DNA of 64,000 nucleotides, taken from the NCBI GenBank assembly GCA_964036315.1, contig OZ038485.1, forward strand, positions 103,239,593 through 103,303,592, in the 5' to 3' direction. Both the position numbers and the translations under genes were made by a program. The stretch comes from Acanthosepion esculentum (taxonomy: Eukaryota > Mollusca > Cephalopoda > Sepiida > Sepiidae). Under the pieces are notes generated by a model. It had not been told where the DNA came from. It saw only the letters and a list, made by a program, of their open reading frames with translations, and ran no database searches. This document shows, one piece after another, positions 20,215 through 29,982 of the stretch (positions are counted from its first letter, which is position 1; each line of letters opens with the position of its first letter).

Positions 20215-21935
20215 AGGGGATACTGAGAGTTTGAGAATATGAGAAAATACTATTAAGGAGAGAGGACAATAAAAGAGCAAGTATTAAGAAAACAAAAGAA
20301 AGCTATTGACATTGATCTTCAAAAATATAAATGCAGAGATGACTGGAAAGCAAGAAGCCGGAAGAGAGTTCCACAAACGAAAAGTGCAATAGAAGAACTT
20401 GTTAGCATAGAACTTACGGTTACATCTAGCCATTTCAACTGTAAAATGGTGAGATCTTGCCGATAATTTAGTACTACGCTAAAATGCAAGAATAAAGTGT
20501 CGCTGTCGACACTTGGGTTTGAACATAGATCGCCAGTGAGCAAACAAAGGCGATCCCATTATTGAATTAAATCACCATAGATGAAACGCATAAGTAGGAA
20601 GTCGCGTTACGTCTAAATGATCGTTATTTCTACTCTATCCTCTATTAATATACGGACCGCTATTCACTATAATATTTCTCTATTCGGATCACTCTACGGA
20701 TTACTATTCGAGCGCGTATTATCGAGCAAGTACTGTTAGTGTGAGTGATATTCGAAGGCACTAGTATTGTTCAACGGCGTTACTATAAGTTTTATCTGCG
20801 ATTAAAAAGGCTCTACTACAACGAGCATTACAAAAGTGACAACGAGTATTCGTTGACATTACAAAAGTGGCAACGAGTGTTCGTTGACATCACAAAAAAT
20901 GCATAAGGTCTACGTAACATAGAGGAAAGTTAATCAGAACAATTACCATGAAAGTATTTATAGAAAAGACATAGCGAAGCTACCTTACGGCAGTGGGTAA
21001 CTGAAACCTAGGTGCCATGCCAGGACCTATGTAGATTCTGTTTTGGATTTTATCAAGAATATCTAAATATATAGCAGGAACACCAGACCATATGTGGCAG
21101 AAATATCCAAAGCATGGACAAATGGTAAATTTATATATATGTAAGATAAATTTGGGTAAAAAATCTGTCGAGCACGACACAGTCAACCAACGTTCCTAGC
21201 TGCAGACTTAACAATTGATTCAGTATACTCGTTCTATTTCATGTCAGCGAAAAAAGCTAGTCCGAGAAGGCGCAATGAGTTGTTCTCCTGGAGGTTAGCA
21301 TCATGCTGATGGAAGTTAAAAAAGAGTTCTCTCAAACGATTAAATAAGTGCAGTTTGTTTTTGAGGCGTTAAAATTAACAAGCCATTCCTTTCCGCAGGT
21401 AACAAATGGTGGGTCTTTTTCTTTTCTTTTTTTAAAAATCAGCTGTCAATTTGACCTTATCGAACTGACTAGACTTACTATTAAAACAGGAGTAAATAGT
21501 TGTCATCAGTATAGATATCGAGTTGCGAATTGATGAAGATCAATTATGAAAATTAGAAACAACGAAGGTCCAATGGTAGAGCACTGGAGAACACCAGCAT
21601 TAATGGAAAAAAAAAGATCTAGAAGAGTGGCCATTCAAGAAAACCTTCATTTTGTGATTTGATAAAGAGTCAATCAGTTCAAAAATTCGTCCAGAAACAT
21701 CATAGCCTTTCAACATCTGAAGACTAGTATGCCAAACCCTGTTAATGTCTTAGAGATATACAAATCAATAGTCCGAGCATCGCCATTCTTATCTAAAGCT
21801 TGATATACTCTCTCAGTAATAATCGTTAACACATCAGCAGTTGACCTAGAGAAGCGAAAGCCATATTGCTTATCTCAAAGAAGACCCTTACATTCAGATG
21901 TAGAAAATTAAGATGTGCTATACTTCAGACTCAAA
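20215..21935 (-). pseudogene. Non-LTR retrotransposon RT, interrupted
   Basis: Read on the minus strand from 21935. It shows KQYGFRFSRSTADVLTIITE and ERVYQALDKNGDAR (RT fingers) at about 21890-21790, DIYTDDNYLLLF (YxDD active site) near 21520, GYFCHIWSGVPAIYLDILDK near 21110-21050, and the C-terminal block with MLTGDLCS-type frames near 20540-20320. The 3' tail ends around 20215. Stops and frameshifts are frequent. Dispersed repeat R1 sits inside the C-terminal block (20487-20897). Same family as the 56- and 63-kb copies. Confidence 0.7.
20487..20897. repeat. Dispersed repeat R1, copy 2, inserted in RT
   Basis: The RT sequence to the left ends CTAAAATGCA and resumes on the right with AAAAATGCATAAGG, so AAATGCA (7-8 bp) looks like a target-site duplication. 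The uninterrupted copies at 56.3 and 63.4 kb confirm that the RT text is continuous there. The inserted unit is about 410 bp, homologous to 1078-1645, with tandem ACGAGTRTTCGTTGACAT units at its right end and no clear terminal inverted repeats. Confidence 0.7.
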
Positions 21936-22685
21936 AACTGATTGCAGTCGTTTGAGAGAGATGAAGTTTTGACAATCAAGGTTGACCATAGATAAGTTGA
22001 CGATTTTTTTCTCATTTTCTACCGTTTTGCTAGTGAACGCTCCTAATTTGATCAGCCACTCGACCGGCCTTTAAATGCACATGTCACTCAGAGTTTAACC
22101 CTAACAGGTTCGACCTAACGAATATTCGCCAAAATACCGACGAAGCGTTTCGAGAGTCCCAATAGCAGAGTCACGCAAAATTTAATCCAATGGGTTATTT
22201 AATGCCAACAAGATTTTTAGACTAGGTTTGTATGAATAGAATATGTATTATTTATAAGAAATCAGTTTGTAGAGAATATTTCACTGACTTATTTTTGTAA
22301 AGAGGGTTTTTGCCGAGAGTCGAATGTATTTTATAAATGTATTGCTGGTATTCGTTACTATAAAAATCTATTTTTATGCCATCATAGTGTTTTGACACCA
22401 GTCTGGTGGTTGACTATCTGTCCATAGCTCGGATCGTAACAGGTGCTATCACCCGGGGGTCAGGGTAGACCTGGGAACAGCAGCAATTAAGAGATGGTTC
22501 CACGCTCCTCAAAACCTTCTGAGCAAAGGTCTTGCTGCCGGATGTAGTTTATCGTCACATTCAGGATGCGTAGTGTTCGGGTACTTTTCGGTAGGAAATC
22601 CTAACAATTTTCTACATTACTAGAGTTGCCCAACTTCATGTAGTGAACACGTCTAAAGACGTAATAGAAATATAAACTTTATGTT
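21936..22685. other. Non-coding, one GC-richer island
   Basis: Mostly AT-rich. The part 22390-22600 (CACCAGTCTGGTGGTTGACT, then CACCCGGGGGTCAGGG) is GC-richer than its surroundings and looks like part of an old interspersed repeat, but no second copy is visible in the window. Confidence 0.4.
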
Positions 22686-22904
22686 ATGCTAAACTCCATT
22701 AATAAATCTATGATAAATAAAATTATATCATTATTTATAATTCAGAAAAATATTCAGGAAGTATTAAACAGAAAAAAGAGATACAGCAATATATATGTGA
22801 ATGCCAAAAATGAAAAACTACTTTGCGTTGGTCTGTCGAAAAAGCTTTTTCAGACAAATGTTTTTAATGATGCACTCTCTCTCTCTCATATATATATGAT
22901 ATGT

Positions 22905-23035
22905 CATCTACATACAGGCCTATTTCGCTGTATCACAGCTCATCAGAGCGGCTAGACATCTGAGTGCTTCAAGCCAGGATCGAAACCCGACCGAATTGGG
23001 AACAGTCGGAGTTTCTAGCCCTGAGCTATCATATA
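22905..23035 (-). mobile_element. tRNA-headed SINE family 4
   Basis: The minus strand from about 23035 reads TGATAGCTCAGGGCTAGAAA (A-box-like) and later CGGTCGGGTTTCGATCCTGG (B box with the pseudo-uridine-loop pattern GGTTTCGATCC), a tRNA-like arrangement without a full cloverleaf. A (TA)n stretch flanks it. Only one copy is in the window, so family membership is inferred from the promoter boxes. Confidence 0.5.
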
Positions 23036-23043
23036 TATATATA

Positions 23044-23176
23044 ACATGATTCATTGAATAATTTAGACAAGTTTTGTCAATTTTCTCTCTTCCCTTTAAC
23101 AATGCCACCAAAAAAACTTGTTCGTGAATATGAAGAATAAGTAGACAAACTTGTCTAAATTATTCAATGAAACATG
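23044..23176. repeat. Small inverted repeat with 33-bp arms
   Basis: Left arm 23044-23077 and right arm 23143-23176 are near-perfect reverse complements built on CATTGAATAATTTAGACAAG. The 65-bp loop contains a short frame starting MPPKKLVREYEE. Could be a tiny deletion derivative of a DNA transposon or a local inversion duplication. Confidence 0.7.
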
Positions 23177-23200
23177 TCTCAATGAAAACATGCTGCCAAA

Positions 23201-23205
<5 letters not shown>

Positions 23206-23298
<93 letters not shown>
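23206..23298. repeat. (TA)n microsatellite, two blocks
   Basis: Two (TA)n runs split by CACACACAC. Confidence 0.95.
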
Positions 23299-23299
<1 letters not shown>

Positions 23300-23319
23300 T
23301 GAAGATGTACGACTAAGTG

Positions 23320-23437
23320 TAAAGTTTTCGTGAGAGACGTTTCGTCCTTTAGGACTTCATCGGACTAAGTTTATATTTACGTTGATGAAACTACACATGC
23401 GTACGAACTAGAGACGCTTAGAATTTTAAATTTAAAG

Positions 23438-23518
<81 letters not shown>

Positions 23519-23880
23519 ATAAAATGTCGCCCATTTCATTTAGATTCTTTTTGTTTGCGTTTCCATCACTTTTGTTATTAAATATCCCACATTCTTATAA
23601 TAGACGATCTACCAAGAATGGTGGTCAGTCTCGTTAATGTGATCAACTAATGCATTTAATGTGTTTTGTTGTGCTCATATAATCTTTTATTTAAATTCTT
23701 TGAGCTTCTCCGATGTATTCTTTGTGACAATTATTACAGGAAATAGAGTAAATTCGTCCTTAATGTTTTAGCCTATTGTTTTGTACTAATTAAGTCTTGT
23801 TTTAGACGTAATTGTAACAAATTTTGTGTTGAGTTTGGGATCGCCCCTAAGTGGAGTGATAGCATGTATTTTCTTAGAAT
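23320..23880 (-). pseudogene. Penelope-like element 3' end with GIY-YIG domain
   Basis: On the minus strand near 23770-23690 the frame reads GRIYSISCNNCHKEYIGEAQ, the GIY-YIG nuclease signature of Penelope-like elements. A stop follows and later text matches the 52-kb copy. At the 3' end, about 23375-23325, lies CCGATGAAGTCCTAAAGGAC followed by GAAACG, close to the hammerhead-ribozyme core known from these elements, though with CCGATGA instead of CTGATGA. A (TA)n(TG)n array (23440-23519) has expanded within the 3' region. Confidence 0.7.
23440..23519. repeat. (TA)n(TG)n microsatellite
   Basis: About 27 TA then about 12 TG units, inside the Penelope-like 3' region; the 52-kb copy has a poly-A run at the corresponding place. 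Confidence 0.95.
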
Positions 23881-23894
23881 TTCTCAAATCTAGT

Positions 23895-23985
23895 CCTTTC
23901 CAAAATATTTTTCTAAACAATCAAGATACTTCCGATATATTGATGATGCTCTATTAATATACCCCCGCGATGCTGATGATAGGAA
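23895..23985 (+). pseudogene. Penelope-like RT fragment in opposite orientation
   Basis: The plus strand reads YFRYIDDALLIYPRDADD at about 23926-23982, the RT catalytic motif with YIDD, in the style of Penelope RT ('W.RYVDD'). It directly abuts the minus-strand GIY-YIG end, making a head-to-head partial pair. Only about 30 codons can be followed. Confidence 0.55.
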
Positions 23986-24184
23986 GATTCGAATCCGTAG
24001 AAAGGGCATGGTGTCTCCTAGTTGCGAAGGTCTGAACTGGTGGAACTACAGAACGGGCTCATTTAAACATTCTCCAAAGAAAGTTCGACAGAATAGCAAC
24101 AGGTTTGCAACGTTTTGTCTGCGAGGAGGAGGTCGTTGATTTCTGAATCTATCCATAAGTAGTGGACTCCACGTTGTGTCCTTG

Positions 24185-24835
24185 CGTCACACCTACTATA
24201 CTGTTGGGTAAGTATTGCTGCCATATATGGTCTGGGGCCCCTGCTGTTTGCCTCAGGGTTCTTGATAAGATCCAGAGACGGATAGGCAACGTGATTGGCC
24301 CTGATCTGTCATCTCGTCTGCAGTCGCTCTCTCACAGACGCGATGTTGCCTCGCTCTGCCTTTTTTACAAGTACTTTCACGGTAATTGCTCCGAAGAGCT
24401 GCTTTCGCTTGTCCCTAGGCCTCGTGAATTTAAACGCCCCACGAGGCTGGCATCCCGCTCCCACCCCTACACCGTGGAAACTGTTAGATGCAGACGTCTC
24501 TTGTACTCCAATAGCTTCATGTCTCGCCTATTACTGTTTCCCTGACAAATACAATCTCCAACGGTTTAAGTGTAGCGTCAATCGACATCTCCAGTTGCCT
24601 TGATCTATCCACTTCCCTTCTCCACATCCATTCATTTTTCCTTCCTATCTGCTCTCGCTCCAAATCTTCTGTAACCCCCTTGCCTTGATCGACCCACTGT
24701 CTTTCTCTTTCTCCACATCCTTTCCTTTACCACTCCTATCTGCTCTTCCTCCAACCCTTCTTTAACACCTTGCGCGATAGTGGCTTCCAGCCTTGCTTGG
24801 GGTGATACGCTTAAAAAAAAAAGTAAATCAAATCC
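24185..24835 (+). pseudogene. Non-LTR retrotransposon RT C-terminus and 3' end
   Basis: The best-kept example of this family here. The frame 24162-24545 reads CCHIWSGAPAVCLRVLDKIQ, then SHRRDVASLCLFYKYFHGNC, CSEELLSLVPRPREFKRPTR and RLASRSHPYTVETVRCRR. A one-base frame change near 24540 leads to DKYNLQRFKCSVNRHLQLP and a stop at about 24603. The 3' UTR ends CTTGCTTGGGGTGATACGCT with A-rich tail at about 24815-24835. 5' truncated. Confidence 0.8.
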
Positions 24836-24984
24836 CAGTCACGACGCAGGTTAATTATTTGTTTGTAAATTTCGTCTGGCACAAGATTACAGGAAAGGGG
24901 TATGAATCGATGACAGAACTCAAGGCTCTAGACGTGTCAGAATCATCAGGCGTAGACGCTTAATCCAATCTTCTACGTGCTGTG

Positions 24985-25255
24985 TCCCTTTACGACGTTG
25001 GCGATCATGGCTCTCCACAATTTCCTGTCCTTTGTAGCTCTTAATAAATTGTCTTTTTGTTAGCTCTCCTAAACCTTACACCGTCATCCATTTACTCAAG
25101 CTCTCTAGGTAGGTTATATGTTGTTTTCCTTTGTCCCTCTTGCCTTCAATCTGTCCTGTGAGTATCAAATTTTCCTAATTATGTGCCCAAGTAATTTCAG
25201 CTATCTCTTGGTGTGAAGTATACTGGCTATTATCGCTTTCCGTTAACAATTTTCA
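24985..25255 (-). pseudogene. RTE-type 3' fragment
   Basis: Minus-strand C-terminal end of the RTE protein, parallel at DNA level to 7740-7960: TTTCCTGTCCTTTGTAGCTC and CATTTACTCAAGCTC on the plus strand are complements of the 'LLRATKD..' and 'WMAE' codons. Too short and shifted to give a continuous frame. Confidence 0.55.
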
Positions 25256-26252
25256 AGAGTCAGTAAGACACTCCTATCCAATCTGTTCAAGTAATGAATT
25301 AAATCCTAAATTAATATATAGTTTCAGCTTAATGACGACGCTCTCTTGATCATTACATAAAATTATAGTCAAAGTACATTGTCCTCTTCTACGATTAAGC
25401 TTAAAAATGAAGTTTTTTTTTTCGGTGATGGGCTGCCCAATTAGCTCTTTTCTTTTTGCAAAACTATTTGATAATGGAACAGAATTCGGACAGTGTCAAT
25501 TTTACATAATTAATACATAAGTCTAAATAACCTAAATAAGTACAGATAAATTAAAGTAATTATAACAGGGTAATTATAACAAATATTTCTTTGGTCGTTC
25601 GAGCTCATCTGCAACTCGGCGCTCTTTACTGAAAGAAAATCTCATGTGATTTGGTTTCAAACGAATAAACAACTTCGACAATACAACAAACATGATTACA
25701 TTGTTTATTGTAATTTTATTATTTCGGTTGAAAAATATCTGTTCAAGATGGCGACTTTTATTACTACAAGTCTTTGGTTAAGAGCTATTAACATAATCTT
25801 GGCTAAGTAAATAAAAAAAGGGAGATATATTTTAGGTTAAAAGTCATTAACTAAGCTAAATCGAGAAAGACTGATATATTTTTGAATGTCAGTTAAATTC
25901 TCTGATATTAAGAGGCATTCTCTTACGTGTCTAATACAAAGAAGTCTTATGAACTTGGTGATCGGAATTTTCATTAAATGCAATAAACGGGGACCGGAAG
26001 ATCGAAGAACGTTTAAAGAACGTAAAAGTGCAAAATTAATAAACAGGGAGGTTTTAATAAGCACGGTATAGGAGGTGGAAATGTTTCTAAAATATATAAA
26101 GTAAAAAAATAAAAATAAAAAACAATTAGATACAGCTCTTTTTTCAGCTTTTCGGACATTCGCTTTCGACTACTTCACCTTTACGAAAAATTACACGAGC
26201 ACAGATTTTCCACTATACGAAATGGCGTAAAATGAAGCAGAATATATATAAA
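25256..26252. other. Non-coding, nothing recognised
   Basis: About 1 kb without a supported feature. The overlapping 61- and 75-codon frames at 25837-26071 have no recognisable family. Confidence 0.45.
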
Positions 26253-26679
26253 CTAGCAGCATAACCCGTCTTCGACGGGGTCTTTCATTACTGGGAAGTT
26301 TTGCCGTTCAATTGGAGCAGTTTAACTTTAAAGTCAGCCCACCCGAAAATCAATATTAGTAACAACATCTGGGTGCAACTGAGGCACATACCCAAACGGG
26401 AGTTTAAAAATTTGAATGGGGGTGTCCCTGAAAAGGGAACTGTATAATATTATTGTAATAATTTAAACTATTTTTATTAAAGTTTTTTTACGAAAGATAT
26501 ATAACCAAGAACAGATTGTAAATAGTAAAACGTTGCTGCGTGTTAAAATGGACAGAAAGTAGTGGAGAGTCATTGTCGCCAACAATTTGGACTGAAAACT
26601 GGCACTAAAGAATTATCTATCAAAAAAAAAAAATTAATCAAAATCGGACGAAAACTGGAAATACATAAACAACATTCGG

Positions 26680-26717
<38 letters not shown>

Positions 26718-26728
26718 AGAATTATAGA
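26253..26728 (-). mobile_element. Short non-autonomous Helitron
   Basis: Minus-strand 3' end: the hairpin CCCGTC-GAA-GACGGG is followed by TTATGCTG and CTAG, with a T next to it (plus 26252 is A), as expected for a Helitron. The other end reads, on the minus strand, A/TCTATAATTCTCAG at 26728, giving the 5' TC. Size 476 bp, no ORF. A (CA)n array at 26683-26716 lies near the 5' end. Both end regions match the larger element at 15821-17089. Confidence 0.7.
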
Positions 26729-26819
26729 TATATAAGATTGACTTTCCCGTTATGAAGTTTAGAACAGAACTGATAAACTACCCACACAGATGATGTTGAT
26801 ATACTTGGGAAATCTTGTG

Positions 26820-26945
26820 AAAGATTAATGAACAAAGGCTTGCGTGAAATGGGAAGAATTGGTAGAAAAGGCTTGTGTAAAATGAGAAGAATTAGTAGGA
26901 AAGACTCCTATAAAATGGAAAGAATTAGTGGTGGAAAAATGCTTC
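26820..26945. repeat. Degenerate 33-34 bp tandem repeat
   Basis: Three to four diverged units built on AAAATGAGAAGAATTAGTAG; related text recurs at 27205-27240 beyond a SINE. Confidence 0.7.
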
Positions 26946-27019
26946 AACCGTAGTCGGGATCATAGAGGCGATGCGAACGATCTTTTCCTTAGCTGCATAG
27001 TATGTGCTTCGCCAGGGAT

Positions 27020-27200
27020 ACATACAGTTTTGAATTCAGAGTGTTCCCTCTAGACCGGTTGCCATCCAAAGCTATAGAATTCACTCTGTTTTATAACTGG
27101 GGAAGGTGTTGGAATCATACCATTCCCAAGGGTATTAGGAATGTAATGAACTCAGCTGGAGTCCGAACTCGGCTCAATCCATTACTCTACCGTATCTCCT
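27020..27200 (-). mobile_element. tRNA-headed SINE family 2, copy D
   Basis: Plus strand shows GACCGGTTGCCATCCAAAGC and CTCAGCTGGAGTCCGAACTC; the minus-strand tRNA-like head has lost some 15 bp between the two boxes. It splits the tandem repeat 26820-27240. Confidence 0.6.
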
Positions 27201-27277
27201 TGGGAAAGGATTGTGTAAAATGGGAAGGATTCGTGTAAAATTCGTGATGAAAATCAACGATCTTCTCGATTGAATGA

Positions 27278-27680
27278 CCCATTAACTGCCAAATTTTTTT
27301 AATGCGCATTTTTGGCCCAGACAGGTGTCTTAGGAGTTTATTTATTCCTTATGTTTAATTTCAGTAGTTACCATTGTCGTTTTTATAGAAACCAGAACAT
27401 CAAATATATATGTGTATAAAACATCAAAAAATAATATTGATTAGAAATAATAAAAAAAATATTTTTCAAAATAGTCATTATTTTTCTACTCGTGAAATGT
27501 AAAATTACGACAGAAAGTGTCTTCTTACGGCTAATAATAAAAACTTTAAAAGGCTAAGTGTTGTAAAATATACCTCTGCAAATGTAATGTATGTAAGCAA
27601 TTCAATGTAAATACAAGGAAAAACATGTAGTGAGTTTAATTTTAACAGATCCCCAAGTGGGGCTCATGGCAAGTAATGGG
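27278..27680. mobile_element. piggyBac-type MITE
   Basis: The ends are CCCATTAACTGCCA (left) and, as complement of the right end, CCCATTACTTGCCA. TTAA follows the right end (27681-27684); the left flank ATGA is a likely decayed TTAA. TTAA targets and CCC-starting ends are the marks of piggyBac-type elements. 403 bp, very AT-rich, no ORF. Its right flank is the RT remnant, whose minus frame stops exactly in this TTAA. Confidence 0.6.
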
Positions 27681-28535
27681 TTAAGACCAAGTATAGAGCT
27701 GCCAGGACAAATCGGGATTGGGGCCTGGCGGAAAATAAGCCATATTGTTTGTCCGAAAGGAGGCCGTGCGAAATAAGTTCCTTAACCAATTCTGATTGAT
27801 TAGAGCCTCAAGTACTTTGCCAAAAAGAGGTAACAGGTTAATAGGGCGATATTTTGAGGGGTCATAGGGTTCTCCGGTGTTCTTAAAAGCAGGAACTACT
27901 GAAGAGGACTTCCAACAAACTGGAAGGCAAAAAGCAGCGAGAGATTTGTTGTGAAATTTGAAGAGAACAGGAGCCAGTTCAGGAGCACATTTCTTTAGGA
28001 GGACTGTAGGGATAGCATCGAATACGCATGCCTGGTGAGGGTCGACCTTTGAAATGACAACAGAAACCATGGACGGAGTTATGCACATATCACTCACAGT
28101 AAAGCCTCCGTCCTAGTGGGAAATCCGACAGAGATACTCCGTGTATGAGTCGAGTGGAGTTGGAAGAGAATTTCCGAGTAAAGCACTATGCTTTACCTGC
28201 AGTAGATGTCTATACTTCAAATTGATTGAAGGGGGACTACGAATTTGCTTTTGTTCAGCACACGCTTGTAGAGCCGCCAGTAATCTCTAGAACCAAACTT
28301 GTGAAAGGTTATACGGTGTCTCATTCTATCAGCAAATAGTGACTTTGCTTCTCTGTGGACAAGCTTGCACACATTATGAGTAATGACAAAGAGACGTCTG
28401 TTACAATCGGACCCGTCGCCTTCGTATAGTCGTAAGAAGTGATTCCGGAGGGCTAACAGGTAAATGGTACACAGCGTGCTCAGTAATCTCTAAACAGTGT
28501 TTGTCAGGCTTGAATTCTAAACTGCTGCTACTCTA
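27681..28535 (-). pseudogene. Non-LTR retrotransposon RT N-terminal part
   Basis: The minus-strand frame 28097-27681 shows SVVISKVDPHQACVFDAIPT, LKKCAPELAPVLFKFHNKSL, WKSSSVVPAFKNTGEPYDPS and KYRPINLLPLFGKVLEALIN, the classic opening blocks of a non-LTR RT. After about codon 115 the frame is shifted. Upstream DNA to about 28535 aligns with the endonuclease-RT linker at 38340-38660. The element is cut by the piggyBac-type MITE at 27680. Confidence 0.8.
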
Positions 28536-28540
28536 GGCAA

Positions 28541-28620
28541 GAGAAGGTAGTCTGCCCTGTTATTTAACCCATAGCTGGGGGAAGACGCATTTACGCCTTT
28601 TCAAAGAGCATTAGAACAAA
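28541..28620 (-). repeat. SINE family 2 fragment
   Basis: TAGTCTGCCCTGTTATTTAA followed by CCATAGCTGGGGGAAGACG matches the middle of the 3.8/6.3-kb copies; the tRNA-like head is missing. Confidence 0.5.
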
Positions 28621-28714
28621 AACGATGAAACAGGATCGACCGAGAGTTAAACTATAAAGACGATTTCTTTTATTCCGCGTCGATAACAGTTACACCATCT
28701 GCGCGCACGCGCAC

Positions 28715-28715
<1 letters not shown>

Positions 28716-28765
<50 letters not shown>
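28716..28765. repeat. (TA)n microsatellite
   Basis: Left flank of the TIR element at 28766; the right flank (29382-29439) is also (TA)n. Confidence 0.95.
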
Positions 28766-28768
<3 letters not shown>

Positions 28769-29379
28769 GAGGATGTATCAAAAATGCCTTTACAAACTTT
28801 GGAGGCTGGTTTTGCACACCAAAAATGGACAAAAGTCTATATATGCTAGGGCCACTTGACGTGTGCTGATACCCGGATCGTCTCCGACAGCCAGTAAAAT
28901 GTGTTCTTCGTGGTCAGGCGTACGAGCGGATCTCGGTCTTTCTCGATTCTCTTTTGTGGTGTCACGGTTCCTGTGTCAGCAACGCGACGATAAACAGCAG
29001 CAATGGTTGAATGACTCTGCTGCTTTCGGTCTGGAAACGCAATCTGATACAGCCGTGCAACCTCGCGTCCATTACCATTCGCGCGGCCGTATGTAAAAAT
29101 CGCATCTACCTGCTCGCGATATGAATATCCAGCTATTGTTAACCGGAACACTTCTCAGTTAACTCTCTACTACACACGTTAAACGTTGGGGACAGACTAG
29201 ACACGAATGACAATTGTAACCTAGTCTACATTGCAACACAGCACCGTCTACCGTAAACATTTTTTTTAAACTTCACACAAAAACGAAGGATTTGCGGACA
29301 TACAGTTATATGGACTTATATCCTTGTTTTAGTGTGAGGAACCAGCCCCCAAAATTTGTAAAAGTATTTTTGATACAGC

Positions 29380-29383
<4 letters not shown>
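28766..29383. mobile_element. DNA transposon with about 46-80 bp TIRs
   Basis: The left end GATGTATCAAAAATGCCTTT continuing through TACAAACTTTGGAGGCTGGT matches the reverse complement of the right end (CTGTATCAAAAATACTTTTA, ATTTTGGGGGCTGGTT). Weaker similarity goes on for about 35 bp more. The unit is about 618 bp and sits inside a (TA)n array, as expected for a TA-targeting Tc1/mariner-type element. It encodes only an N-terminal fragment (next entry), so it is a deletion derivative. Confidence 0.75.
28846..29151 (-). pseudogene. Transposon N-terminal helix-turn-helix-like domain
   Basis: A minus-strand 101-codon frame reads YSYREQVDAIFTYGRANGNG, REVARLYQIAFPDRKQQSHS and TIAAVYRRVADTGTVTPQKR. 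This is the pattern of the 'Y...E..D....YG...GN...A..LY...FP.R..P....' N-terminal domain (as in DUF4817) found in arthropod and other invertebrate transposases. The frame is clean but has no DDE catalytic part. It lies inside TIRs, so it is a truncated transposase gene rather than a host gene. Confidence 0.6.

Positions 29384-29439
<56 letters not shown>
29382..29439. repeat. (TA)n(TG)n microsatellite
   Basis: About 17 TA then 11 TG units, right flank of the TIR element. Confidence 0.95.
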
Positions 29440-29449
29440 TTCATTAAAA

Positions 29450-29982
29450 ACGACGGACATGGTACTGCGACTAAGTTTTTTAATTAATTTTTCTTGTGTT
29501 CATACAAATGTTTTCTTTTCTGGACATAAAGTGTGTAAAAATTGACCAATTGTTCTGGATATCCGAGCACTTTCGGCTATTCTATTAGCCATTATCAAGG
29601 ACGGTTTTTATTTTTAACTGAATGTGTAGATTTCTAAAGTGATGGTAAGTTATGTTTTCCTAACACTGTCAGCACATTGTGGCCGTGTTCATGTTGATGT
29701 TATTAAGTGTTTTTTTATTATTATTATTATCAGTACTTACATTATTTTAGTCATTTTTACATGCGAATGAGACTATTATCCTTGTATTTTCTACAAGTAT
29801 GTTGCTGATGGAGTTAGGTAGGTTTTCATGTGCGTTTAAATGTCTTAATTAATCTATGGTCAGTGAGGTGTATCGGGAGCCTTCTTGATAGGTCAGTAGT
29901 GGTGTGTCCAATATAATTATTCATGAATTTGGTTTGATCAGGAACGCAGTTCTTTAAGGAAAATGTGAATTCATAAATAATA
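29450..29982 (-). pseudogene. Penelope-like element, GIY-YIG part
   Basis: The minus strand from 29980 reads IYEFTFSLKNCVPDQTKFMN, NNYIGHTTTDLSRRLPIHLT and DHRLIKT, the GIY-YIG nuclease of a Penelope-like element of a lineage different from the 23/52-kb copies (YIGHTTT rather than EYIGETS). Stops follow after about 60 codons. Near 29605-29560 the minus strand has TTGATAATGGCTAATAGAAT then AGCCGAAAG, which folds like a hammerhead core with a GGCT/AGCC helix II but deviates from CTGANGA. The 5' continuation lies beyond the mariner at 31273. Confidence 0.7.

Noticed and set aside
23151..23333. Short frames with Tyr-Ile repeats at many (TA)n arrays, and Val-Cys repeats at (TG)n arrays
   Set aside because: Direct translation of microsatellites (also at 3743, 4044, 7425, 10412, 39922, 41764, 43327 and 55156).
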